A DNA stretch of 64,000 nucleotides from Nitrogeniibacter mangrovi. Its GTDB lineage: Bacteria; Pseudomonadota; Gammaproteobacteria; Burkholderiales; Rhodocyclaceae. This document shows positions 47,984 through 57,016 of the stretch, piece after piece. The notes beneath the pieces were generated by a model, which was not told the DNA's origin, did no database searches, and was given only the letters and a program-made list of their open reading frames with translations. The DNA is taken from positions 3,224,001 through 3,288,000 of the forward strand of contig NZ_CP048836.1 of assembly GCF_010983895.1 (NCBI RefSeq). The letters are read 5' to 3'. Both the position numbers and the translations under genes were made by a program. Each line of letters begins with the position of its first letter. The first letter of the stretch is position 1.

Positions 47984-49555
47984 TCAGGCGGGCACCGCCT
48001 CGGTGGGCGCGGACGCCCGGATCAGGTGATCGAAGGCCGACAACGCGGCCTTGGACCCCTCGCCCATGGCGATGATGATCTGCTTGTAGGGCACCGTGGT
48101 GGCGTCGCCCGCCGCGAACACGCCGGCCACGCTGGTCTCGCAGCGCGGATTGATCTCGATCTCGCCGAAGCGGGACAGCTCGACCGTGCCCTTGAGCCAG
48201 TCGGTGTTCGGGAGCAGGCCGATCTGCACGAACACGCCTTCCAGTTCCACATGGTGGGATTCGCCGTTGTTGCGGTCGGTGTAGGTCAGTCCATTCACCT
48301 TGCCGTCGGCACCGGTCACTTCCGTGGTCTGCGCCATGGTGTGGATGGTGACGTTGGGCAGGCTCTTGAGCTTGGCCTGGAGCACCGCGTCGGCGCGCAG
48401 CTGTTCGCCGAATTCGAGCAGGGTCACGTGGGCGACGATGCCGGCCAGGTCGATGGCCGCCTCGACGCCGGAGTTGCCGCCCCCGATCACGGCGACACGC
48501 TTGCCCTTGAAGAGCGGACCGTCGCAGTGCGGGCAGTAGGCCACGCCCTTGCCGCGGTACTCGCGCTCGCCGGGCACGTTCATCTCGCGCCAGCGCGCAC
48601 CGGTGGCGATGATCACCGATTTGGCCTTGAGGTGGGCACCGCCGGCCACCTGGATCTCGTTCATCTCACCCGGCACCAGGGCCTCGGCACGGAAGCCGTC
48701 CATGACTTCCACGTCGTACTGCTTGACGTGCGCCTCGAGCGCGGCGACGAGCTTGGGCCCTTCGGTCTCCTGCACCGAGATGAAGTTCTCGATGGCCATG
48801 GTGTCCATCACCTGACCGCCGAAGCGCTCGGCAAGCACGCCGGTGCGCACGCCCTTGCGCGCCGCGTAGATGGCCGCCGCGGCGCCGGCCGGGCCGCCGC
48901 CGACGATGAGCACGTCGAAAGGGTCCTGCTCGGCGAGTTTGGCGGCAGCCCTGGCCTGGGCGCCGGTATCCACCTTGGCGAGGATCTCCTTGAGGTTCAT
49001 GCGGCCCTGGCCGAATTCCCGGCCGTTCAGATGCACGGTCGGCACCGCGAGGATCTTCTTCTCCTCCACCTCGGCCTGGAACAGGGCACCGTCCACCATG
49101 GTGTGGCGCACCTTGGGATTGAGCACCGCCATGAGGTTGAGCGCCTGCACCACCTCCGGGCAATTCTGGCACGACAGCGAGATGTAGGTGACGAACTCGA
49201 ACTCGCCGTCCAGCGCCCGGATCTGGGCGATGGTGTCCTCGTCCACCTTGGGCGGATGACCGCCGGCCTGCAGCAGCGCGAGCACCAGCGAGGTGAATTC
49301 GTGCCCCATGGGGATGCCGGCGAAGCGCACCCCCATGTCGGCGCCGACGCGATTGATGCGGAAGGACGGCTTGCGCTCGGCATCGTCGCGCGATTCGGTC
49401 AGCGAAATCAGGGTCGAGAGCTCCGCGATCTCCCTGAGCAGCGCCAGCATCTCGGCGGACTTTTCGCCGCCGTCCACGCTGGCCGTGATCTCGATCGGCA
49501 GCTTCAGGTTCTGCAGGTAGGTGGCAAGCTGTTGTTTGAGGTTCGCATCGAGCAT
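47984..49555 (-). CDS. ahpF: Alkyl hydroperoxide reductase subunit F
   Basis: Flavoprotein that re-reduces AhpC using NADH. The 523-residue chain has an N-terminal double-thioredoxin-like domain with CQNCPEVV, the FAD domain ([22 protein letters not shown]), the second redox centre CPHCDGPL in the NADH part, and a NAD loop ([19 protein letters not shown]). The ATG at 49555 is the family start. It lies downstream of ahpC on the same strand, with a 215-base hairpin-rich spacer. It acts in the cytoplasm against peroxides. Confidence 0.95.
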   Translation of the reverse strand: MLDANLKQQLATYLQNLKLPIEITASVDGGEKSAEMLALLREIAELSTLISLTESRDDAERKPSFRINRVGADMGVRFAGIPMGHEFTSLVLALLQAGGHPPKVDEDTIAQIRALDGEFEFVTYISLSCQNCPEVVQALNLMAVLNPKVRHTMVDGALFQAEVEEKKILAVPTVHLNGREFGQGRMNLKEILAKVDTGAQARAAAKLAEQDPFDVLIVGGGPAGAAAAIYAARKGVRTGVLAERFGGQVMDTMAIENFISVQETEGPKLVAALEAHVKQYDVEVMDGFRAEALVPGEMNEIQVAGGAHLKAKSVIIATGARWREMNVPGEREYRGKGVAYCPHCDGPLFKGKRVAVIGGGNSGVEAAIDLAGIVAHVTLLEFGEQLRADAVLQAKLKSLPNVTIHTMAQTTEVTGADGKVNGLTYTDRNNGESHHVELEGVFVQIGLLPNTDWLKGTVELSRFGEIEINPRCETSVAGVFAAGDATTVPYKQIIIAMGEGSKAALSAFDHLIRASAPTEAVPA

Positions 49556-49739
49556 GACAGTCCTCGCTTCTCGGCATTCAGGCGTAAAAAAACCCGGCAA
49601 CCCCGGGCATGGGGAAGAGGTGTCGGAAAAGCGCCCGACAAGCCAGACGCGTTTCCGTCATCCCCTCTGGAGCCCTCGCCGAAGGGGCCGAAAAGGCGCT
49701 GGGCCGTCCCAAGCCTTTTCGCCGCCCCCTCGGGGGGCA

Positions 49740-49760
49740 GGTTGCCGCACCGCGGCAACC
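49740..49760. other. Perfect hairpin in the ahpC-ahpF spacer
   Basis: GGTTGCCGC (49740-49748) and GCGGCAACC (49752-49760) form a nine-base stem with an ACC loop, ten bases after the ahpC stop. A second imperfect stem, around 49683-49730 (AAAAGGC with GCCTTTT), follows. There is no U-tract; these probably set different levels of ahpC and ahpF. Confidence 0.5.
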
Positions 49761-49770
49761 GTGGGGGCCG

Positions 49771-50337
49771 TCAAATCTTGCCGACCAGGTCCAGCGACGG
49801 GGCCAGGGTGGCTTCACCCGGGGTCCACTTGGCCGGGCACACTTCGCCCGGATGGGACGCGACGTACTGGGCCGCCTGGATCTTGCGGACCAGTTCCTTG
49901 GCGTCACGGCCGATACCCAGATCGTGGATCTCGGCGACCTTGATCTCGCCTTCCGGGTTGATCACGAAGGTGCCGCGCAGGGCCAGGCCCTCTTCCTCGA
50001 TCATGACCTCGAAGTTGCGCGAGATCGTGCCGGTGGGGTCGCCCAGCATCGGGAACTGGATCTTCTTGATGGTTTCGGAGGCGTCGTGCCAGGCCTTGTG
50101 GGTGAAGTGGGTGTCGGTGGACACGGAGTACACTTCCACGCCCATGTCCTTGAGCTGCGCGTAGTTATCGGCGACGTCGCCCAGTTCGGTCGGACACACG
50201 AAGGTAAAGTCGGCGGGGTAGAAGAACACCACGGACCACTTGCCCAGCAGATCCTGGTCGGTCACTTCCTTGAAATCGCCGTTGACGTAGGCGGTGGCCT
50301 TGAACGGTTTGATTTTGGTGTTGATCAGTTGCGACAT
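49771..50337 (-). CDS. ahpC: Alkyl hydroperoxide reductase subunit C (peroxiredoxin)
   Basis: Typical 2-Cys peroxiredoxin, 188 residues, reducing H2O2 and organic peroxides. The peroxidatic cysteine is in [11 protein letters not shown] and the resolving cysteine in [10 protein letters not shown]. The downstream ahpF encodes its reductase. An OxyR-like operator precedes it. AhpC-AhpF is the major scavenging pair for low peroxide levels. Confidence 0.96.
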   Translation of the reverse strand: MSQLINTKIKPFKATAYVNGDFKEVTDQDLLGKWSVVFFYPADFTFVCPTELGDVADNYAQLKDMGVEVYSVSTDTHFTHKAWHDASETIKKIQFPMLGDPTGTISRNFEVMIEEEGLALRGTFVINPEGEIKVAEIHDLGIGRDAKELVRKIQAAQYVASHPGEVCPAKWTPGEATLAPSLDLVGKI

Positions 50338-50417
50338 TGCATGACTCCTTTGAAGGTTGGTTGCGGGTGTCGTTGAAAGCGTGAGTGCATCGTATTGCAG
50401 CGCGCCAAATCAATCCA

Positions 50418-50454
50418 ATTGAACGTGCGAATTTTTGCGATAGGCACACACTAT
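50418..50454 (-). promoter_or_regulatory. OxyR-like operator of ahpC
   Basis: The plus strand reads ATTG-N7-GAAT-N7-ATAG-N7-CTAT from 50418 to 50454, matching the four-element ATAG-N7-CTAT-N7-ATAG-N7-CTAT OxyR motif: two elements are perfect and two partial. A likely ahpC promoter (TTGGAT -35 at 50411-50416, TACGAT -10, 18-base spacing) abuts it on the minus strand, the usual OxyR activation geometry. It also lies upstream of the divergent UbiH-type gene. Confidence 0.7.
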
Positions 50455-50546
50455 AATGCCCGAATCCATCACGGATGGGGGATCACAGGCACTTGTGACA
50501 TCATTGACGGGTTACGGTTTCAGCGTTTTGAATGCGAGCGGAATTC

Positions 50547-51722
50547 ATGCCGGTGCACAAAGAGTTTGACCTGATCATCGTCGGCGCGGGGCTGGCCGGT
50601 GCCAGCCTGGCGGCGGCGCTGCGCAGCAGCCGCCTGAAGATCGCCGTCGTCGAGTCGCAGCCGCCGGCCGCGGCCCATGGCTGGGATCAGCGCATCTACG
50701 CGATCAGCCCGACCAACGCCGACTTCCTCAGCGACATCGGCGCCTGGCAGCATCTGGACACCGCCCGCCTGTGCCCGGTCTACGACATGAAGATCTTCGG
50801 CGACGCCGGCGGCGAGCTCGATTTTTCCGCCTACGACTGCGGCCTGCGCGAGCTGGCCTGGATCGTCGAATCGGGCCTGATGCAGCGCGAGCTGTGGGAA
50901 ACCATCAAGCGCCAGCACAACCTCACCCTGCTGTGCCCGGCCCGGCCGACGGCGCTGGCCACGGACGACGCGGCCGCCACCCTGACCCTGGACGACGGCC
51001 GTGTGCTGACGGCAAAGCTGATCGTCGCCGCCGATGGCGCACGCAGCTGGGTCCGCGAGGCCGCCGGCATCGACGCGCGCATCACGCCCTACGAGGAAAA
51101 GGGCGTGGTCGCCAACTTCCGCTGCGAGCATCCGCACCGCAACACCGCGTACCAGTGGTTTCGCGAGGACGGCATCCTCGCCTATCTGCCGCTGCCCGAG
51201 CAGATGATCTCGATCGTCTGGTCCACACCGAACGACCATGCCGACGCGCTCGCGGCCCTCGACGCGGACGCGCTGTGCGAGCGCGTCGCCGCGGCGGGGC
51301 ATCACCAGCTGGGCCGGCTCGAGGCGGTCACACCGGCGGCGGCCTTTCCGCTGCGCCTGATGCGCATCGCCGAGCCGGTCGCCCCGCGGGTGGCCCTCAT
51401 CGGCGATGCCGCCCACGCCATCCATCCGCTGTCGGGCCACGGCATCAACCTCGGCTACCAGGACGCCAAGGCGCTGGCGGACCTGCTCGCCCCCCTGCCC
51501 GCCTGGCGCGATCCGGGCGAGGCGGCGCTGCTGGCGGCCTACGCCCGCGCCCGTGCCGAGGAAACCACGCTGCTGCAGAGCACGACCCATGCCCTCAACC
51601 GCCTGTTCAAACCCGACAACGGCCTGCTCTCGGGCCTGCGCAACCTCGGGCTGAACCTCACCAACCGCTTGCCGGTCATACGCAACACGCTGGTCCGCTA
51701 CGCCGTGAGCGGCCATTTCTGA
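50547..51722 (+). CDS. UbiH/UbiF-family ubiquinone-biosynthesis FAD hydroxylase
   Basis: Flavoprotein monooxygenase adding a hydroxyl to the quinone ring precursor. The 391-residue protein has the FAD GXGXXG in DLIIVGAGLAGASLAAAL, the DG motif in VAADGARSWVRE, and the GD motif ALIGDAAHAIHPLSGHGINLGYQDA. UbiH, UbiF and UbiI-type enzymes look alike, so the position hydroxylated cannot be assigned. It starts at ATG 50547 (50532 is an alternative) and is followed by a DsbC-like gene after 15 bases. Confidence 0.88.
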   Translation: MPVHKEFDLIIVGAGLAGASLAAALRSSRLKIAVVESQPPAAAHGWDQRIYAISPTNADFLSDIGAWQHLDTARLCPVYDMKIFGDAGGELDFSAYDCGLRELAWIVESGLMQRELWETIKRQHNLTLLCPARPTALATDDAAATLTLDDGRVLTAKLIVAADGARSWVREAAGIDARITPYEEKGVVANFRCEHPHRNTAYQWFREDGILAYLPLPEQMISIVWSTPNDHADALAALDADALCERVAAAGHHQLGRLEAVTPAAAFPLRLMRIAEPVAPRVALIGDAAHAIHPLSGHGINLGYQDAKALADLLAPLPAWRDPGEAALLAAYARARAEETTLLQSTTHALNRLFKPDNGLLSGLRNLGLNLTNRLPVIRNTLVRYAVSGHF

Positions 51723-51737
51723 CATTTGGAGAAATCG

Positions 51738-52466
51738 ATGAAGCTGAACCCCCTGCGCGCCGCGCTCGCCGCGCTCGCCCTGGTCACCCTGACGGCCCAT
51801 GCCGGCGAAGCCGAAGTGAAGCAGAAGATGGAGAAATTCCTCGGCGCGCCCGCCGTCAGCTCCGTCAAGGCCACGCCTTACGCCGGCATGTACGAGGTGG
51901 TGCTCGATTCGGGCGAGCTGGTCTACACCGACGAGAACGTCGACTACGTGTTCGCCGGCAACATCATCGACGCGGCCACGCGCAAGAACCTCACCCAGGC
52001 GCGCAAGAACGAGCTCAACACCATCGATTTCGCCAGCCTGCCGCTCAAGCAGGCGGTCAAGCACGTGCGCGGCAAGGGCGAACGCGTCATCGCCACCTTC
52101 GAGGACCCGAACTGCGGTTTCTGCAAGCGCCTGGCCGGTGAGCTGCAGTCGCTCGACAACGTCACCATCTACACCTTCCTCTACCCCATCCTGAGCGCGG
52201 ATTCGACGCACAAGTCGAAGCAGATCTGGTGTAGCGAAAACCCCGGTGTCGCGTGGATCGACTGGATCGCCGACGGCATCAAGCCGACCGCCTCGCCCGA
52301 CTGCGACACCCAGGCCATCGATGCCAACGTCAAGCTGGGCGCCAAGCTGCGCGTCGGCGGCACCCCCACCATCTTCCTGTCGGACGGCACCCGCATCGGC
52401 GGCTACGTGTCGGCGGACCACCTCGAAGCGGCCATCGCCAAAGCGGAAGCGAAGCGCAAGCAATAA
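51738..52466 (+). CDS. DsbC-family periplasmic disulfide isomerase
   Basis: A 242-residue protein with a signal peptide (MKLNPLRAALAALALVTLTAHA). It has the N-terminal dimerisation-like domain and a thioredoxin domain with active-site CGFC (DPNCGFCKRL) and a GGTPTIFLSDG cis-proline region. It reshuffles wrong disulfides in periplasmic proteins with DsbD. The ATG at 51738 follows GGAG; an in-frame TTG at 51726 is less likely. It is co-directional with the UbiH-type gene. Confidence 0.92.
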   Translation: MKLNPLRAALAALALVTLTAHAGEAEVKQKMEKFLGAPAVSSVKATPYAGMYEVVLDSGELVYTDENVDYVFAGNIIDAATRKNLTQARKNELNTIDFASLPLKQAVKHVRGKGERVIATFEDPNCGFCKRLAGELQSLDNVTIYTFLYPILSADSTHKSKQIWCSENPGVAWIDWIADGIKPTASPDCDTQAIDANVKLGAKLRVGGTPTIFLSDGTRIGGYVSADHLEAAIAKAEAKRKQ

Positions 52467-52535
52467 GCCCGCGCCGCACCCCCGACGACGCCCCGCCGCC
52501 GCACTGGCCGCGGGGCGTCGTCGTGTGAAGCGGTC

Positions 52536-53213
52536 TCAGTCCGCCAGTACCCGGCAGAGCCAGCGCTCGACGTCGCGCACCTCCTCCATGACGATGCCGT
52601 GCTCGGTGAAATACACCTCCCAGTCGATGGGATAGCCGGCCGCGAGCAGCAGACGGTAGGACTGCTCGGCGAAGGCGCAGGGGATCACGTCGTCGTCGCG
52701 CCCGTGGCCCATGAAGATCGGCACCTCGCGATTGGCGTCGGCCGCCTCCGCCGCCAGCGTATCGGCCAGCGGCACATAGGTGGACAAGGCCAGCACCCCG
52801 GCGAGCCGCTGCGGGTGGCGCAGCGCCGTATGCAGGGCGATGGCGCCGCCTTGCGAGAACCCCGCCAGCACGATGCGCGCATCCGGCACGCCCCGCGCCC
52901 GCTCGCGCGCGACCAAGGCCTCGATCTGTCGCGCCGACTCGATCACACCCTGCGGATCCTCGCGCCGCCGCGAGAAGTCGTGGGACAGGATGTCGTACCA
53001 GGCGCGCATCACGTAGCCGCCGTTGATCGTCACCGGCCGTGCCGGCGCATGGGGAAACACGAAACGCGTCGGCGGCAGCGCGCCGACGTCGAACTCGTCC
53101 ACGATGGGCTCGAAGTCGTGCCCGTCCGCCCCCAGCCCGTGCAGCCAGATCACCGCATGGGTGGGCGTCGATCCGGTTTCGATCTCGACACAGGGCAACA
53201 ACGCATCCGTCAT
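52536..53213 (-). CDS. Carboxylesterase/phospholipase-type alpha/beta hydrolase
   Basis: A 225-residue esterase. The nucleophile elbow is GFSQGG, the oxyanion segment is WLHGLGADGHDF, and the acid and His are in MGHGRDDDVIP and FTEHGIVMEEV. It matches the acyl-protein-thioesterase-like (YpfH/EstB) family. GAAGGAG precedes the ATG at 53213; the longer frame to 53252 lacks a ribosome-binding site. Substrates are probably short esters. Confidence 0.92.
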   Translation of the reverse strand: MTDALLPCVEIETGSTPTHAVIWLHGLGADGHDFEPIVDEFDVGALPPTRFVFPHAPARPVTINGGYVMRAWYDILSHDFSRRREDPQGVIESARQIEALVARERARGVPDARIVLAGFSQGGAIALHTALRHPQRLAGVLALSTYVPLADTLAAEAADANREVPIFMGHGRDDDVIPCAFAEQSYRLLLAAGYPIDWEVYFTEHGIVMEEVRDVERWLCRVLAD

Positions 53214-53288
53214 GGCGGTCTCCTTCAAAAATGCTCCGCTTCGACCCAGCATAGCCCGATGACACGCGAATCGCCCATCGACACCGAC

Positions 53289-53314
53289 AAAAAAGCCCGG
53301 CCGATGGCCGGGCT
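53289..53314 (-). terminator. Rho-independent terminator of amtB
   Basis: On the minus strand a nine-base stem (AGCCCGGCC with its complement) and a three-base loop end in TTTTTT, about 30 bases after the amtB stop. Confidence 0.9.
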
Positions 53315-53342
53315 CGATGGGCTGGCGCTTTTCGCCTGCCGC

Positions 53343-54545
53343 TTACCAGTTGGACTCGCGCTCCGGCGTCGCCGAGATCTGGTGGATGGTCAGGTCGGCC
53401 CCTTCGAATTCCTGCTCCGGATCGAGGCGGATGCCGACCAGGGCCTTGATGAGACCATAGACGACGAAGCCGCCCGCGAACGCGAACGCCAGCCCGCTCA
53501 GGGTACCCACCAGCTGGGACATGAAGGTCACGCCGCCCATGCCGCCGAAGGACTCGAGGCCGAAGATGCCGGCGGCGATGCCGCCCCAGGCGCCGCACAG
53601 CCCGTGCAGCGGCCATACGCCGAGCACGTCGTCGATCTTCCAGCGGTTCTGGGTGAGGGTGAACATCATGACGAACAGCGCCCCGGCGATCACGCCGACC
53701 GCCAATGCACCAGCGGGGTGCATGAGATCGGAGCCGGCACACACCGCCACCAGCCCGGCGAGCGGTCCGTTGTGCACGAAGCCCGGATCGTTCTTGCCCA
53801 GCACCAGCGCCGCCAGCGTGCCGCCGACCATGGCCATGAGCGAGTTGACCGCCACCAGGCCGCTGATGCCTTGCGCCGTCTGCGCGCTCATCACGTTGAA
53901 GCCGAACCAGCCCACGGTCAGGATCCAGGCGCCGAGGGCGAGGAAGGGAATGCTGGACGGCGGATGGGCCGCGATCGCGCCACTCTTGTGATAGCGGCCG
54001 CGCCGGGCGCCGAGCAGCAGCACCGCCGCCAGCGCGATCCAGCCGCCCACGGCATGTACCACCACACTGCCGGCGAAATCATGGAACTTGGCGCCGAAAC
54101 TGGCCTCCAGCCAGGCCTGGTAGCCGTAATTGCCGTTCCAGATCAGGCCTTCGAAGAACGGATAGACCAGCCCCACCAGGGTGGCCGTCGCCGCCAGCTG
54201 CGGGTAGAAGCGCGCACGCTCGGCGATGCCACCGGAGATGATGGCCGGGATGGCGGCGGCAAAGGTCAGCAGGAAGAAGAACTTGACCAGCTCGTAGCCG
54301 TGACGCTCGTTGAGCACGTGCGCACTGTCGAAGAAACTGATGCCGTAGGCCACCGCATAGCCGACGAAGAAGTACGCCAGGGTGGAGACGGAAAAATCGA
54401 CCAGGATCTTGACCAGGGCATTGACCTGGTTCTTCTTGCGCACGGTGCCCACTTCGAGGAATGCGAAGCCGGCGTGCATCGCAAGCACCATGATGGCGCC
54501 CAACAAGACAAAGAGGACGTCGCTGGACGTCTTGAACTGCTCCAT
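53343..54545 (-). CDS. amtB: Ammonium transporter AmtB
   Basis: Inner-membrane trimeric ammonium channel, 400 residues, about 11 helices. Family landmarks are AFLEVGTVRKKNQVNALVKI, FAGSVVVHAVGGWIALAAV with the pore His, and the second pore His in WPLHGLCGAWGG. There is no signal peptide extension. It starts at ATG 54545 after GGAG. Sigma-54 and NtrC elements are upstream; no glnK gene is next to it, unlike many bacteria. Confidence 0.95.
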   Translation of the reverse strand: MEQFKTSSDVLFVLLGAIMVLAMHAGFAFLEVGTVRKKNQVNALVKILVDFSVSTLAYFFVGYAVAYGISFFDSAHVLNERHGYELVKFFFLLTFAAAIPAIISGGIAERARFYPQLAATATLVGLVYPFFEGLIWNGNYGYQAWLEASFGAKFHDFAGSVVVHAVGGWIALAAVLLLGARRGRYHKSGAIAAHPPSSIPFLALGAWILTVGWFGFNVMSAQTAQGISGLVAVNSLMAMVGGTLAALVLGKNDPGFVHNGPLAGLVAVCAGSDLMHPAGALAVGVIAGALFVMMFTLTQNRWKIDDVLGVWPLHGLCGAWGGIAAGIFGLESFGGMGGVTFMSQLVGTLSGLAFAFAGGFVVYGLIKALVGIRLDPEQEFEGADLTIHQISATPERESNW

Positions 54546-54579
54546 GAGAAGGCTCCGGTTTGCACAATAGGGGAGCATT

Positions 54580-54596
54580 TAGCAGGTCGCATGCCA
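54580..54596 (-). promoter_or_regulatory. Sigma-54 promoter of amtB
   Basis: The minus strand has TGGCAT, five bases, then CTGCT, with the GG and GC ten bases apart, about 35 bases before the start codon. Confidence 0.7.
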
Positions 54597-54691
54597 GGGC
54601 GCACATTGCTTGCATTTCAACAACTTGAAACAAGTGCGCACCACAAGCATGCGGCCGTGCGCACAACTTTGGGGCGCCGATCCAGGAAAAA

Positions 54692-54708
54692 CTCACCATT
54701 TTTGTGCA
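54692..54708 (-). promoter_or_regulatory. NtrC-binding site upstream of amtB
   Basis: The minus strand has TGCACAAAAATGGTGAG, matching the 17-base NtrC consensus TGCAC-N5-TGGTGCA in all but the last two bases. It lies about 100 bases upstream of the sigma-54 promoter, a usual enhancer distance. Confidence 0.65.
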
Positions 54709-54730
54709 AATAGATTCTCTTGATGCGTCA

Positions 54731-55939
54731 TCACGGTGCCCAGCCGTTGGGCAGCAGCACCCACATTTCCCCTTTTTGGCGCATCCGCCCGGCCTGGGCG
54801 CCGGCGGCGTCGCCAAAGCCCCAGTAGTAGTCCGCCCGCACCCCGCCGGTAATCGCGCCGCCGGTGTCCTGGGCCATGACCAGGCGCCGCAAGGGATGCG
54901 TGCTGTTCGGCGCCGTGGTGGCGAGAAACACCGGCGCCCCGAGGGGCACCGCGGCGCGATCCACGGCAATGCTGCGCTCGGCCACCAGGGGCACGCCCAG
55001 CGCGCCGAGCGGCCCGGCGTCGGAATCGGGCAGCGTGCGGAAGAAGACGAAGGCCGGGTTCTGGTCGAGCAGCTCGCGCAAGCGCGCCGGATGCGCGCGC
55101 GCCCAGCGCTGGATGCCCTGCATGGACGCCTGCGAGGCGCTCAGCTCGCCCTGCGCGATGAGCCAGCGACCGATGGACTTGTAGGGATGGCCGTTGTGGT
55201 CGGCATAGCCGATGCGCAGGAAACCGCCGTCCGGCAGTGCGATGCGCCCCGAGCCCTGCACCTGGAGGAAGAACAACTCGATCGGATCGTCCGCCCAGGC
55301 GATGATGGGCGCCCGGTTCTGCGCCCCCTGGGCGGCCAGTTCGGCCCGCGTCCAGTAAGGCACCAGGCGATTGCCTTCGAGACGGCCGCGCAGGCGCATG
55401 TGCTTGAGTTCCGGGTAGATCGCGGCCAGATCCACGGTGATCAGGTCGTCCGGCACGCCGTAGATGGGCCACGCGCTGCGCGCCGTCCGCTTGAGGCTGC
55501 CGCGGATCAGGGGCTCGTAGTAGCCGGTGACCAGCCCGGTGCGCGAACCGTCGCCATTGACGATCTGCCACGGGGTGAACTGCGCTTCGAAGTAGGCGCG
55601 GATCGCCGCGCGCGACGGCCGCTCGCCCAAGGCCCGCGCGGCCGCGCACACCGCCGTCCAGCGCGGCTGGTCGGCCAGCGCGCGGCAGGAGTTGAGCAGG
55701 GCCGGCCACGCGGCTTCCTGGGTGTCCGCGTGCCAGCCGGGCAGCGCGGACCACGTCGCTTGCTCGTAGTGCGGCGGCTGCACCGTCGGCGGGCTGACCG
55801 GTGCCGGTGGCGGCGGTGCGGGTGGCGTCACCGGTGCCGGTGCGGGCGGGCACTCGGGAGGCGGCTGGGTCACGCAGGCGCTCACGCCGAGCGCGAGCAG
55901 ACCGGCCAGGACGGGTCGAAGGGACGGGCGCAGGTTCAT
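54731..55939 (-). CDS. mltA: Membrane-bound lytic murein transglycosylase A
   Basis: Outer-membrane lipoprotein cleaving peptidoglycan. The 402-residue protein has a lipobox (LGVSAC), a proline-rich linker (about 25-50), the MltA core (GLVTGYYEPLIRGSL) and a 3D barrel domain at the C-terminus (RRLVMAQDTGGAITGGVRADYYWG). The D of AQDTGGAI is the likely catalytic aspartate. Length and order match the family. The start is ATG 55939. Confidence 0.94.
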   Translation of the reverse strand: MNLRPSLRPVLAGLLALGVSACVTQPPPECPPAPAPVTPPAPPPPAPVSPPTVQPPHYEQATWSALPGWHADTQEAAWPALLNSCRALADQPRWTAVCAAARALGERPSRAAIRAYFEAQFTPWQIVNGDGSRTGLVTGYYEPLIRGSLKRTARSAWPIYGVPDDLITVDLAAIYPELKHMRLRGRLEGNRLVPYWTRAELAAQGAQNRAPIIAWADDPIELFFLQVQGSGRIALPDGGFLRIGYADHNGHPYKSIGRWLIAQGELSASQASMQGIQRWARAHPARLRELLDQNPAFVFFRTLPDSDAGPLGALGVPLVAERSIAVDRAAVPLGAPVFLATTAPNSTHPLRRLVMAQDTGGAITGGVRADYYWGFGDAAGAQAGRMRQKGEMWVLLPNGWAP

Positions 55940-56037
55940 GGGCGCAGATCAGTTACACTCGGGCGGGCAAGATTCGCCAGTATAGCGGCGCGCCGGATAT
56001 CGCCGCGCCGGCCCCAACCGAACGGAGAACGCGGTCC

Positions 56038-56148
56038 ATGTGGATCATCCTGCTGGAAGCCGGCGTCGCGCTGGCGCTGCTGCTGATCATCGTCTGGGCC
56101 ACCCGGCCGAGAAAGAACCCGAACGACCATGACGAACAAGACTCCTGA
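56038..56148 (+). CDS. 36-residue small membrane protein
   Basis: A tiny frame starting MWIILLEAGVALALLLIIVWATR, one strong membrane helix followed by a polar basic/acidic tail (RKNPNDHDEQDS). A good AACGGAGAA ribosome-binding site precedes the ATG. Its last 20 bases overlap the next gene, so it looks like a translated member of that operon. Function unknown. Confidence 0.6.
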   Translation: MWIILLEAGVALALLLIIVWATRPRKNPNDHDEQDS

Positions 56149-57016
56149 CCTCGCCGCCTTCCTGGCGCGCATCGAACGCACCCTCGACCGTCTCGACGCC
56201 TGGCTGCCGGCGCCGCCGAGTGCGCCGGACTGGGACAGCGCGGTGGCCTTCCGCTGGCACCGACGCGGCAACCAGGCCCGCCTCGAGGCCATTCCCCATC
56301 CGCACCTGATCCGGGTCGAAGACCTGCAGGACGTGGACGATCAGGTCGAGCGCCTCGACGCCAACACGCGCCAGTTCGTGCGCTGCCGCCGCGCCAACAA
56401 CGCCCTGCTCACCGGCGCGCGCGGCACCGGCAAGTCCTCCCTCGTCAAGGCCATGCTGGCGCGCTACCACGGCGACGGCCTGCGCCTGATCGAGGTGGAC
56501 AAGCAGGACCTGATGGATCTGCCCGAGATCGTCGAGCTGGTGCGCGCGCGGCCCGAGCGCTTCGTGCTGTTCTGCGACGACCTCTCCTTCGAAGACGCGG
56601 AGCCCGCCTACAAGGCGCTCAAGAGCGTGCTCGACGGCTCGCTCGCCGCGGTGCCGGACAACGTCATCATCTACGCCACCTCCAACCGCCGCCACCTGAT
56701 GCCCGAATACCACGCCGAGAACCTGGAAGCGCGCAACATCGACGGCGAGGTGCATCCGGGCGAGGCCACGGAGGAGAAGATTTCGCTCTCCGAGCGCTTC
56801 GGCCTGTGGCTGTCCTTCTACCCCTTCGGCCAGGACGCCTATCTGGACATCGTTCATCACTGGCTCGGCGAATTCGGCGTGTCCGCCGCGAAGATCGACA
56901 AGGCGCGCACCGAAGCCCTCCAGTGGGCGCTGATGCGCGGCTCGCGCAGCGGCCGGGTCGCCTGGCAGTTCGCCCGCGACTACGCGGGCCGGCACGCCCC
57001 GCGAGGCAAGCGATGA
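56129..57016 (+). CDS. AAA-type ATPase, DUF815 family
   Basis: A 295-residue ATP-binding protein. Walker A is GARGTGKSSL, Walker B RFVLFCDDLSF, and a sensor segment is VIIYATSNRRHL. The family is widespread and uncharacterised. It is soluble; the upstream 36-residue membrane protein may be its anchor, but that is only inference. It overlaps the following MutT-ThiE gene by four bases. Confidence 0.9.
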   Translation: MTNKTPDLAAFLARIERTLDRLDAWLPAPPSAPDWDSAVAFRWHRRGNQARLEAIPHPHLIRVEDLQDVDDQVERLDANTRQFVRCRRANNALLTGARGTGKSSLVKAMLARYHGDGLRLIEVDKQDLMDLPEIVELVRARPERFVLFCDDLSFEDAEPAYKALKSVLDGSLAAVPDNVIIYATSNRRHLMPEYHAENLEARNIDGEVHPGEATEEKISLSERFGLWLSFYPFGQDAYLDIVHHWLGEFGVSAAKIDKARTEALQWALMRGSRSGRVAWQFARDYAGRHAPRGKR

